Shown one piece after another: positions 10,413-20,164 of a stretch of DNA of 64,000 bases (positions are counted from its first letter, which is position 1; every line of letters begins with the position of its first letter). Source of the stretch: Zasmidium citrigriseum (taxonomy: Eukaryota; Ascomycota; Dothideomycetes; Mycosphaerellales; Mycosphaerellaceae); NCBI GenBank assembly GCA_002786025.1, contig NHNW01000015.1, positions 62,001 through 126,000 on the forward strand, written 5' to 3'. The position numbers were made by a program, and so were the translations under genes. The notes below the pieces were generated by a model. That model was not told where the DNA came from and did not search any database. It saw only the letters and a list, made by a program, of their open reading frames with translations.

Positions 10413-10537
10413 CGGCCTCTAACCATGATGTCGACAGTGCCGTCGTTGGCCGCGTAGTGAGGGGCGGCGAATGGAGGTGGAGATTTGGAGCTGGGTGCCC
10501 TATCGGCGCCGATATCGTTGGCCGGGAGCATTGTCAT
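10413..10537 (-). other. orphan coding-like exon upstream of amidase
   Basis: On the minus strand, an ATG at 10537 opens 41 codons plus two bases, ending at a perfect GTAAGT donor (10412-10407). Codon use looks coding (many C-ending codons) and the peptide begins MTMLPANDIGADRAP. The phase-2 junction does not fit any acceptor that would lead in frame into the amidase starting at 10302. It may be the first exon of a remnant gene, an alternative amidase first exon or a leader exon with a uORF. It matches no family I recognise. Confidence 0.4.
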
Positions 10538-10628
10538 GACTAAGCAGACATTCACTTCACTTCGAGATTGGACGTTGCACTAACACCTAAACTGGAAGTC
10601 ACGAAAGTGCTCGGACCTGAAGAGGAAT

Positions 10629-11396
10629 ATGGCGAGTCCCTCGCTTCACGCTTTGCTCTTACTGTCGGACTCCCAGCTTCCACTTGGCTCTTTCGCCTTC
10701 TCTTCCGGATTGGAATCTTTCCTTGGACACAAGAAGCTCTCAAACACATATCTATCGTCTTCGGCATCGTCGAAATTGGCGGCTTTCCAGACATTTCTGG
10801 AGCAGTCGGTCGCCAATGTCTCCTCTACAGCTCTACCATACGTCCTCACCGCCTACCGCAGCCCGGACAGACTCGAAGATCTGGACAATGATTTCGATGC
10901 TAGCACACCTTGCACAGTCGCTCGCCGAGCAAGCATAACGCAAGGCAAAGCCTTGATAACGCTCTGGGAGAAAGCACTGTCGAATTCGGCCGATCCGTCA
11001 TCTGCAGCGACTAGAGAGGTTGCGAACTTTGCTGCCCGATTGAAGCTCAACGTTCCGGATGACTTCGGCCTGCAACTGCAGACCCACTTCGCGCCTCTCT
11101 TTGGCGCCGTGTGTGCAGCACTTGGCCTCTCCTCTACGGATACAGCGTACATGATCCTCTTGAACCATGCCAAAGCCGTGCTATCAGCAGGCGTTCGAGC
11201 AAGCGTCATGGGACCGTATCAGTCTCACACGATCATGGCCAGTCAACATCTCCAGAAGTGCATCAGAAATTGCATAGACAGAGAGGCGGAAGTCGAGAGT
11301 GAGGCTAGTGTGGAGAGAGCCGCCGTGACGGTACCCATGATGGATCTCTGGATGGGCAGACATGATTTGCTGTATTCCCGGATCTTCAACTCTTGA
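10629..11396 (+). CDS. ureF: urease accessory protein UreF
   Basis: Single exon, 255 residues, the usual length for UreF. The family pattern is visible: LLLSDSQLPLGSFAFSSGLES at the N-terminus, the ITQGKALITLW helix, HFAPLFGAVCAALG in the middle, and a C-terminal region ending MDLWMGRHDLLYSRIF. UreF works with UreD and the GTPase UreG in the cytosol to load nickel into apo-urease. No other urease genes are in view, as is usual in fungi where they are unlinked. It is divergent from an amidase; both release or use small nitrogen compounds, so co-regulation is possible but unproven. Confidence 0.93.
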   Translation: MASPSLHALLLLSDSQLPLGSFAFSSGLESFLGHKKLSNTYLSSSASSKLAAFQTFLEQSVANVSSTALPYVLTAYRSPDRLEDLDNDFDASTPCTVARRASITQGKALITLWEKALSNSADPSSAATREVANFAARLKLNVPDDFGLQLQTHFAPLFGAVCAALGLSSTDTAYMILLNHAKAVLSAGVRASVMGPYQSHTIMASQHLQKCIRNCIDREAEVESEASVERAAVTVPMMDLWMGRHDLLYSRIFNS

Positions 11397-11669
11397 GCTT
11401 GAGATTCGCAGGAGGAACCAAGCAAGAAGATCGCTAGGCTGCAAGGATGTCTGCTTTCGGGAAATACTGCAACAAATCAGCGAGACATACCTGGTCAGAT
11501 TTGCAACTTTCACGGCCCTCGTTTCGAACCCGCGGCATTGCATGCGGCACTTGGAGGCTACATAAATTCCGCTCGCCCAACCCTGCTCTCCACTTCAAAC
11601 ATCAACATCAACTTCAAGCGAGGACACCATACCATTTAGCCTCAGCAACACCTCTAACAGCCAGCAACA

Positions 11670-11843
11670 ATGAGCCACGACTTCATCGGCCTCTTGCCAG
11701 TCCCGAAGGAGGGCGAGCCAGACCCAAAGGCCAAGTACGACAAGCCAGAGGAGGAGAAGACCAACTTCGAGAAATGGAGAGAGGACACTGGTCGTACCGG
11801 TTACGATGCTATGTATAGGCGCATGGCAAATGGGGAGTACTAG
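11670..11843 (+). CDS. 57-residue hypothetical protein
   Basis: An intronless 57-codon frame preceded by CAACA before the ATG and a CA/CT-rich leader typical of expressed fungal genes. The product starts MSHDFIGLLPVPKEGE, is very hydrophilic (many K, E, D) and ends RRMANGEY. No signal peptide, membrane helix or named domain is visible. The composition (KYDKPEEEKTNFEKW) looks like a genuine small soluble protein and not a random frame. Function unknown. Confidence 0.55.
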   Translation: MSHDFIGLLPVPKEGEPDPKAKYDKPEEEKTNFEKWREDTGRTGYDAMYRRMANGEY

Positions 11844-11967
11844 GCCGTCAGCTTGACGAAGCTTGATGCTGCTGCGGCTATGAAACGCTGCTGATGTACT
11901 GTCGCTATTAATTACTTGACTTTGCAATGCACCTCGCGAAATCACGAATCCCTGCGGAGCGTTGCGC

Positions 11968-13196
11968 TTATGGTTTGCCAGCCCAGACCTCCTCCAAGAA
12001 CTCCCTCGCAGATGTGAACTTATACTCCGAGAAGATCCGATTCCACTGATCCGTTGTGTTCAAGGAGCCGGCAGAGATACCCAGTATGAAACACGCTTGA
12101 ATTTTGGATATGTTCTCTCGAACGCTTTTCATGCCGGGATGGTCGACCATTGGTAGCCAGGAGGACTTGCAGTGGCCGGCTTCGAGATCTTCGCGGCGTA
12201 ATCTCTCGACAGCGAAAGGTTTGCCTGACCCATTGAAATCAACTCAGCATGTGACAATGGGGTATCGACGATGGGGTATCTTACCACGAACACTCTCGCC
12301 AATTTGGATCAGCTCCTTGATAGTCACCTCCGAGCCTTTGATGCCTCCAAACACCGGCCACTCGCACTCGTACTCCACCGCTTTGACGACGATGTTTGCA
12401 AGGTCGTGTACCGTAGTGAGCGTGATGCGATCATCCTCGCCGTCCTCGAGCACAAGAGCTCGACAGTTGACGAAGTCGATGTGCGTCTGAAACGACTCGA
12501 AATGCTTCGCTGTATTGTAAGGGTGGGCGAGGTAGTTGGTGAAGAGGCCTGGGACGAAGAGGGAGTACTCGAGGACCTTGAGTAATTCGTGTCAGTGGAT
12601 CGATCATGGCAACTCGGAGTTATCGACTTTCCTCACCTTCTTATCCTTATTGATCACCCGGAGGTACTGTCTCATCTCTTCTTTTCCCCCGTACCAAGAC
12701 ATGTGTTGAAAGTCGGATCTGTCATCAACGATGCTCAGTATTGTTGCCAATCTCCGGGATATCAACGTCAACATACGTCGCCCACTCGCTGGGTGCAAAC
12801 CGCTTCACGCCAGCCAGCACCGCAGCATAAATCAGTCTTTTCTGCGTCACGTTCTCCGGATCTGTCTGCGTGGTGATGAAGCAGAGCACAGTGTGGACGC
12901 CAGATAAGATGTTCACAAGCGATGACACTTTTTGGTAATCTGTCTTGGTCCAGGTGACGCGAGCAGGGGCCTCTCCAGGTGGAGGATCCTAGAGTATTCA
13001 TCAGCCCCGCGAAGAAGGTGTGAGAGAGAAGTTAAATTGTACCTTTCTGGACAGTACAAGTATCTCATGTCGACCGGTCGCAACGAGGGCGTCGAATACT
13101 TCCCCAGCAACGTCTGTGAAGAAGTTAGCGGTTGGGAGGCTTTCCCAAACAACTCGACGAACTGCCAGATCCACCAACGATTGCAATCCGAACCAT
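11968..13196 (-). CDS. NmrA-like NAD(P)-binding protein
   Basis: Six exons (13196-13163, 13113-13043, 12988-12777, 12718-12637, 12576-12285, 12224-11968) encode 315 residues; total coding length is divisible by three and every junction preserves a family motif. The N-terminus MVRIAIVGGSGNVA is the Rossmann GxxGxxx nucleotide-binding loop, completed across intron 1. FAPSEWAT, YGGKEEMRQYL, LEYSLFVPGLFTNYL and TTVHDLANIV follow as in NmrA/isoflavone-reductase-like proteins (atypical short-chain dehydrogenase fold). Members are redox sensors or NADPH-dependent reductases. Five introns of 49-60 nt make it the most fragmented gene here. Intron 1 has an unusual GTTCGT donor. Neighbour of Zn2Cys6 regulator R2 with the same orientation. 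Confidence 0.88.
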
Positions 13197-13458
13197 CTTG
13201 TCGTAGTCAGCCGAATGTGTCTGCGTCAATGTTCTTACAGCAGGAGTTCTGACGACATGTCAGAGGGCAGTAGTACTTTAAGTAGTCGCAACCAAAGTTC
13301 GACCGCTCGGCCGAATACACGGACGGAGCAGGCTCGATTCACTTGGAGACTCCTTCTTCGTCCCCAATCGAGCTAAAGCCGTGCCTGCAACGCGCCATCC
13401 CCATTGTCGACTAAAGCTTGTGGGCCCTGGAACCAGAGTTGCGGATCGAACAGAAGTC

Positions 13459-15534
13459 TCAGGGACTGAATGCGTCCATGTCCCAGTCGCGAATCAGATC
13501 GTTGAACAAGGACACATCTACGCCTTGAAGTGACCAGTCTTGGCTGAGCCCCTGATCAAACGACTTGGCGCTCTCATCAACTTGCCGAAAAGATTCACCT
13601 TTCGATGAAGGGAATAGCGTGCCTTCGACAGTTATATGTTCCGCATTCGCATTCACCGCCGAAGCATCTTGCTTCTCGATCTTGATGACACCGACGTATG
13701 GTATGGTGATCTTGAGAGTATTACGGCTGTCCTCTTCGTGTCCATTGAGTCCTGATGCATCATCTGGAGCTGTAGAGATTCGCAAAGCACCGCCGGCAGC
13801 TGCTGCGGCCTCTCGTTGAAGAAGCGGCTGCAGGATGGTCGAGATCCGTGTCTCGATCTCGTCCTTGCCTTGACGACTGGAAGACTTCAGGACGTTTAGA
13901 GCTCGCTCCATGAGGCCGCGGTCACCCGGCCGTTGATGAGCCAGAAAGTCGAATGATCGTTGCAGGGAGTGCCGCCGCCAATGCGATGAGTTGATGTGGG
14001 CAATGCATAGTGTCGTCGCGGCAATGAACATGAGGAAGTCGACGCCGCGGCAGTAGTTGTTGGTGAGATTGGATTCTCGAAGCGCAATATATCGAGTGAG
14101 TATCTCACGACTTGCGGTTATCGTCGTGAGTTTGTGATGGTCAAGACTGCCATCGACGGGAGCTCGTAGCAAGTACGGCAGATGCAGTCGGGCCAGAATA
14201 TGGAAGTGCGTGAACTGAACCATCAATCGGAAAGTGTCCTCGGCAGGAATAGGCCCATCTCGACCAGACATATTTGGCACGAGCCACCACTGCGGCTCCA
14301 AGCTCTCTGCTGCCTCTCGTAGAAGCACGTCTACTTCTTCTATGAAGCTTGAGTTGCCATCATGCTGGTCGACGTGTTTGAGAATGATTCGCCCAGCTAA
14401 GCAATGTGTTCTGTGAAGTCGCTGTACAGGATTGAACGGCGCCAACGCTTCCGGAAGCGCGAAGCCATTACTCTCTGGTGCTGCTTGCGGAAGGCCCAGC
14501 ATCATCGAGAGATAGCGATCAGATGACATCAAATGGAACCAGATCGTTTCTTCTTCAATTCTCCTGTAGCATAGAGGTCGTTGTCTTGTTTGAAATGCTC
14601 TGCGGTGAACTCCTAGGACTTGAGCGTTCGATATCGCACGACGTAATGTGACCCAGGCATCACTGAGTCGGCCTGCGTTGTTGTAGTACATGCTGTCGAT
14701 TGCCAGGCACTCTATACCGTCCATTGAGCGCATCAACTCGTTATCACTGAGGACATGCCGACGCACAACCTTCACTGCATGATTTGCGATTCTTTGATGA
14801 TCGATTCCCGAAAGACGAAGGCGCTCCATTTCGCTCCGAGAAAGATTTTGCAGCACTGATCCGAGCAACAGGAGCCTTCTGGCCAACAGAATGAGGAAGC
14901 AATCCGTAGGTCGTCCCATTAAATCCTTCATGAAATCCTCGGTTCCCATGCTCTGGTAGTGTTGCGTACAAGGGAGGTCGAGAAGACAGCTTGGAACTTC
15001 GAATGATTCGCGGGCCAGGACTTCAGTCTCCCGCTGAGTGAGCACTGCCATCATCAGGGTGCGAGATACTTGGTTGTCTTCACCAAAAGAGGTCGAATCG
15101 GAGACCGCCACGGCTCGATCGTCACTCCTGAGAGCCGGTACTGCTACTGCATCCCCCTTAGACCTATGGATGTCAATGGGATGAGAGGCCTGTCCGTACT
15201 CTCGGTGATCCGCATCTACTTGCTGTCGAAACGGCTGCTCAGTGCTTCTTTGGTCCGGCAATCGACGGAGGACTTCCTCAAGCACACTCTCCACTCGGCT
15301 GATCCGGTCTTCCGTCTGTGAGGTTCGTCCGGGATCTGGCATATCCTGAGGCACACAAAGGGTCTCTCTCTGCCGGCACGGCTCACATATAGAATGCTCA
15401 GGCTGCGCAAATGTACAGCGAACCTTCCGTCGCTTGCACTCCCAACAGCTCTGTGTGCCTTTTCGTAGTTTCCTCGCCGGTGTATCGCCATCTGAAGGTC
15501 GCTTGAGTGTGTTCGATGTATCGTCTGCCATCAT
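13459..15534 (-). CDS. Zn2Cys6 transcription factor R2
   Basis: Single exon, 691 residues from the MMADD start. The binuclear cluster has Cys at 30, 33, 40, 50, 53 and 60, with a longer middle loop (C-X9-C) than R1, preceded by basic residues RKLRKG. The fungal-specific TF domain follows (DAWVTLRRAISNAQVLGVHR, then IEEETIWFHLMSSDRYLSMM). An in-frame Met at 15711 exists but gives an N-terminal extension without coding character. It lies between the NmrA-like gene and methyltransferase MT2, all transcribed leftward, so local control of those genes is plausible but unproven. Confidence 0.9.
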   Translation of the reverse strand: MMADDTSNTLKRPSDGDTPARKLRKGTQSCWECKRRKVRCTFAQPEHSICEPCRQRETLCVPQDMPDPGRTSQTEDRISRVESVLEEVLRRLPDQRSTEQPFRQQVDADHREYGQASHPIDIHRSKGDAVAVPALRSDDRAVAVSDSTSFGEDNQVSRTLMMAVLTQRETEVLARESFEVPSCLLDLPCTQHYQSMGTEDFMKDLMGRPTDCFLILLARRLLLLGSVLQNLSRSEMERLRLSGIDHQRIANHAVKVVRRHVLSDNELMRSMDGIECLAIDSMYYNNAGRLSDAWVTLRRAISNAQVLGVHRRAFQTRQRPLCYRRIEEETIWFHLMSSDRYLSMMLGLPQAAPESNGFALPEALAPFNPVQRLHRTHCLAGRIILKHVDQHDGNSSFIEEVDVLLREAAESLEPQWWLVPNMSGRDGPIPAEDTFRLMVQFTHFHILARLHLPYLLRAPVDGSLDHHKLTTITASREILTRYIALRESNLTNNYCRGVDFLMFIAATTLCIAHINSSHWRRHSLQRSFDFLAHQRPGDRGLMERALNVLKSSSRQGKDEIETRISTILQPLLQREAAAAAGGALRISTAPDDASGLNGHEEDSRNTLKITIPYVGVIKIEKQDASAVNANAEHITVEGTLFPSSKGESFRQVDESAKSFDQGLSQDWSLQGVDVSLFNDLIRDWDMDAFSP

Positions 15535-15752
15535 GTTGATGATCTGTCTTGGTGGTTTGTAATGGAGAAGGATGAGGAAAGTCTCATCAGAGGATGGGAG
15601 GAAGTGAGCTTCCTCCGCGTTTCGGCGGAGATTATGCTTAGTCAAGGGAAGTTGAACGCGAGAACGAAGATCATCCCACAATACTAACACATCAGCAGTA
15701 TTTACACTCATTTGTTGAACATCTCACCGGACATATCCTCCTTTCCGTTTGT

Positions 15753-16614
15753 TCATGGCTTCCTACCAACAACGGCCGCAGAGATCATAAGAAACCTGCC
15801 GTTGTCATACTGCTCCTTGACGACTTTGATCAGCTCGGCTTTGACGTCCTCCGGGTTCCCCTTCCACGAGCTCTGCATTGCCATGAATGGAGGATTTTGA
15901 GAGTGCATGAAGTAGTCGGCGTAATGTTCTGCGCTTGGAAACTCGAAGGTCATCTCGGTCTCCTCGCTGTGGACATCCACGAAGCCGGCTTCTTTGTAAA
16001 GTCTTTCCAGATCTTCTGGCACTCTCAATGCATCAGAAAAGGCAGAGGTAACGGGCTCGAAGTTGGGATCCAGGTTCTTGCATGCTACATTCCTGAAGAC
16101 AGGCTGTTAGCACACCAACAAGTCGTTGAATTGCTCCCTACCATGGCTCTCCAACGAGTGTCTTGGTCCACATGGTATTTCCAATGACTCCTCCAGATTC
16201 GAGCAGGCGATACATCTCGTTGACCGCAATTTGAGCCCTTGGGACAACGAACTGCAGCACGAAGTTGCTTACTGCGTGCGAGAAGCTCCCTTCTTTCAAG
16301 CCTCTTGCGACGTGATCCTCGGTGGCTTCAAGTACCATGACATCCACGTTCGTGAGATCGCGTTTCCTGAGGATGTCCAGCATGCCCTCGGCTGGGTCGG
16401 CAGCAACAATGGCCATATTGGCATTCTTTTTTCTCAACAGATCCGTAGCAGCACCGGTACCTGCACCGGCCTCGAAGACCTTGGACGTTTCTTCGAATGG
16501 TTTAATCTTATCCACCAGGTTGAGCAAGGCTTCGCCGCCTTGCCCAGTGACTTGGGGCACGCAGTCGACGTAGGCTTTTGCGCCGACCGACCATTTCTCG
16601 CCGGCTGAGGACAT
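15753..16614 (-). CDS. class I SAM-dependent methyltransferase MT2
   Basis: Two exons (16614-16142 and 16092-15753) encode 270 residues. The 49-nt intron (GTAGGG, GCTAAC branch, CTTCAG) joins GEPW to NVACKNLDPNF. SAM-binding motif I is VFEAGAGTG near residue 48, followed by AADPAEGML and the late segment VPEDLERLYKEAGFVDV common to small-molecule methyltransferases of the Methyltransf_11/25 type. No signal peptide. Substrate unknown. Not closely similar to MT1. Same strand as regulator R2 immediately downstream. Confidence 0.87.
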
Positions 16615-17103
16615 TTTCGATACCAGAATACCAGATCCAAGTGCGTAGTAATTGTAGTAGAGACGGAGAAGAGGAAAGAGAGGAGAAAGCTATACCACCT
16701 GCAACCTTGTACTTGGCCGTGGGGCTCTGATCTCCAAGGTTGACCGTGATGATCTCGCGTCAGCACATCGATTACGATGCCACTGGCAACTCGTTCCGTA
16801 TACCTGTTGCAGCCATTTGGCGGAGAGAATGCGATGGAGCAGGTTGAATGTCCGGGAGATGGCTGGAGGTGAGTGCCGGCGAAAAGGTTGCACATGCAAG
16901 GATTAGAAGAGCCATGAGCCGAGGCGAGGAGATCACCCCGACCACTTTAGAGCGTCATTCATCACCAAAGATCGCGTGTCCAGTTCACCTCCATCCTACT
17001 ATTCCCGGCAGACCATTCCACGCCCAGCTCGACTCGCACACCTTCTTCACACCGCTGCGACTGGCTATCAGGCTGATCGGTCGGTCCTGATGCGGCGACG
17101 ATT
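16615..17103. other. divergent promoter between MT2 and PEX3
   Basis: About 490 nt between two start codons that face away from each other. No supported coding frame; presumably holds both promoters. Confidence 0.5.
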
Positions 17104-18913
17104 ATGATTGCAGCTACTCGTCGTTGGCTGCGACGCAATCGAAACAATCTCCTCATAGGCGCTGGCGTTATCGGCGCCGGCTACTTCGCGACTCAGTATG
17201 TGCTGGGCAAGATCCAGGAGGCGCGGCAGCGCATGAGCGAGGAGAAGATTGCCAAAGAGAAGTATGCGCACTGCGTAGGACCGCGATGGGGATGCGTACT
17301 AATGGCTGGGTAGCCTTCGTCGACGATTCGAACAGAACCAGGACGATTGCACGTACACAGTGCTCGCACTCTTACCGACCGTTCGAGATGAAATCGTTGG
17401 AGCTCTACCCGTCGAGCAGATCACCGAGCAGCTGCAGCAAGAGAGGCAAGAGAGATTGAAGCGATTAGGGGCTTCCGAAGCAGCCTCGTCTGAATACCCC
17501 TCTGCTCCCCCCAGCGCTACAGACGACGATGGCAGGAGCTTGGCGAGTCTGCAGAGTGGCAGCTACATCCACGCCAGCCAGGTCGCACACAGCAGTTTGA
17601 GCATTGGCGAACAATCACCTCGGCCGAAACGCAGCAAGGCACAACTATGGCAGGACATGAAGATCCACTCCATTGCTCGGGCTCTGACGCTGATATATAC
17701 ATTGTCGTTGCTGTCTCTACTAACACGGATTCAACTTAATCTGCTCGGCCGCAGGACCTACCTCTCCTCCGTTGTCGCCCTCGCCTCCCCACCTCCCGAC
17801 ACACAAGCATCTACGATATCCCTGGAGAATAGAGACGATGACAACTACGACAATGTCTACGGCAACGACTTCGAGACAAACCGAAAGTACCTCACGTTCA
17901 GCTGGTGGCTATTACACAGGGGGAGCAAGCACATCATGCAGCGCGTGATGGCTGCAGTAAAAGATGTCTTTGGAGCTGTGAACATCAGAGAGGATATCAC
18001 GTTGGAGAGACTGGCAGATCTGATTATGCAAGTGCGCAGGAATGTCGAGGGTGCCACTGAGGAAGAGCGCCGGAGTATGAAATGGCTGGAATACCTCCTG
18101 CCACCAAAGGAGGAGGAGACATTTGTTATCCGACAAGCAGGCATGTCAGAAAGCGATGAATCGCCGTCGCCCGAAGCACAGCCGTCCGACCCAATGGACC
18201 AGGACGAGCTCATCAGCGAGTCTCTTCGACGACTGCTGGACGAGACCTCCGATCTGGTCGACTCGCCGACGTTCTCCTACGTCTTGACACGCCTGCTCGA
18301 TTCCGCTTTCTCCCACTTGATCGACTATCGTGTTGCCACTGAGGCCTACAAGACGTCGGGCCCGACTGCACCAACGTTCGAAGAGAGGATCACCGAAATC
18401 CCGGATACGAAGTGCAAGGTAGCACACATCCTGCCTGTGTTCTGCAAACAAGCACACGTCATTGCGCAGAGCAGTGGTGAGCTTGATGCGATCACGGGCA
18501 GTGCCGCGCAAGAGAATGAATACCTGGCTGCCATGAACGAAGTACCGGATCTGCGATCGTTTGCGGCAGTCATCTATTCGAGTAATTTCGAGTATGAAAT
18601 GCCACCGGAAGCTATGCCAGAGGAATCTCGGCCTCAGCGACGACCTGCGGATATGACGAGCTCGTCAGTTAGTCCGGACTCTCTTGCACAGGAAGTTGCA
18701 GATTCACCGCCGAAGGATGTAGCAGCAGAGAGCGTGCTGGAAGAAAGCGAAGTTCTGGTGTTGAACGAAGCTCAAGAGGAGGTTGCGCAAGATCCAGTGA
18801 GAAGTGGCCCAGCGGGTGACTTTGAGGCTGCTTGGGAGAAGGCGACGTCTTCTGTAGATGGTGGTGAGGATAAGCCTTCTGCTGGTGAGGAGGGACCGAT
18901 AAAGCTTGCATGA
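17104..18913 (+). CDS. PEX3: peroxin-3 (peroxisome biogenesis)
   Basis: Two exons (17104-17261 and 17314-18913) encode 585 residues. The 52-nt intron (GTATGC..GGGTAG) joins KIAKE to NLRRRFEQNQDDCTYTVLALLP, the hallmark segment of Pex3. The N-terminus has Arg-rich MIAATRRWLRRNRNN followed by one membrane helix (about residues 16-36) that anchors it in the peroxisome or ER membrane. A second hydrophobic stretch lies near IHSIARALTLIYTLSLL, also conserved. Pex3 recruits Pex19 with its peroxisomal membrane-protein cargo. The C-terminus (last about 100 residues) is an acidic, Ser/Glu-rich extension beyond the usual core length of about 450. Confidence 0.93.
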
Positions 18914-20164
18914 GAGGCCAGACCTATGATTTGGAGGATCTCTTGTACTAATACCCAACGAACCCTTGAATCTACAATTACGTCTTGACGAAGCGGAAGA
19001 TCTTGTCCATTCTACATCGCATGCGTTTGCGATGTCTTTTGCGACTGTTGCATTCAATGGTAGCTTCACGTCTATCAGTGTCATGGATCTCGATATCCTT
19101 CAAATTGACTTCGATCACAGATGATTAGCTTTCGCCATAGATAGGGAAACTTGGGAAGCATAACCAGGGTATCCCGAATGCAATCTTCCCTTAGCAACGA
19201 CAAAACATCAACATCGTTGTTGCAAGTGACGCAGAATTGCTAAACAAAGTCCACGTTTCAGGACTCTTGCGGCCTTGTTCAATCGGAGGCTTTCCAGGAT
19301 TGCACGGGCTGGGTATTACGTGTTTGATGACCCTGATCTTGTTTGGTGGAGGGACGTGTGTACAATGCTGGAAATAATAGAGGTGAAGGTGGTTGTTGTA
19401 CAGTTGAGAAGCCATGCTTCGGTCTCATCGGCCAGAGTTGCCGTCAGTTGGGGGATATTCTTGGGGCTGTAACTCCTTCAAACGGTATAGACGTTGCACC
19501 AGGCTGATGTGCGGATTGATGGATGCGAAGGTGCAAGCTGTCACGGGCGGACAACCCAATAGGGGTCGAGAAGGGCAATATGGCCGTTTGCCGCAGACCA
19601 GGGGATCGAAAGCATGTGACATGGGCACTCGGGAAAGGCGTGGTGAAGAAGAAGGAAAAGGCCTTGGACATGTGCAGGCTCCTTTTCTGTGCAGGTTCGG
19701 TAGCGGTTTGGCGCATGTCCGCGCCTGTTGGAGCCGTAGTATTGATCGAAAGAAGTGGTGGGCGTTTGGCGTGCTTGTGAAACGAAACAAGGGGTGCACG
19801 GTGTGGAGTAGGGCAGGGCAGGACCAATCAGCAGCCCCTGGCGCGTTGGCGAATGCATCGGCGAAGTGAAAGTGTATGCTGGCCTGGCACCACCTCCGTG
19901 AACATCGCTGAACACCCGTCCACCACCGCCGCCCTCCCCTCGACACACCATACCTGCGTGCCTGGCTGCGACAGCATGGCCGGCGGAGCATGAACGAGCC
20001 TCCCCGCCCCGCCATCCACCACCCACCGCTTCTCCGCGCATTCCTGTGACCTCCGCGTGTCCTGCCGAGCTGGGCACTTCTCCACCGCCGGGGACGAAGA
20101 GGAGAGAGAGTAGGGGAAGAACACCACAGCCGCACACATCGCCCATCCCTCCGCCGTCGCCGCC
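18914..20164. other. PEX3 3' flank and myosin promoter
   Basis: About 1.25 kb before the myosin gene. The right half is GC-rich with long pyrimidine stretches, as expected for a promoter and 5' leader. Long frames here on the minus strand are low-complexity and look non-coding. Confidence 0.5.
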
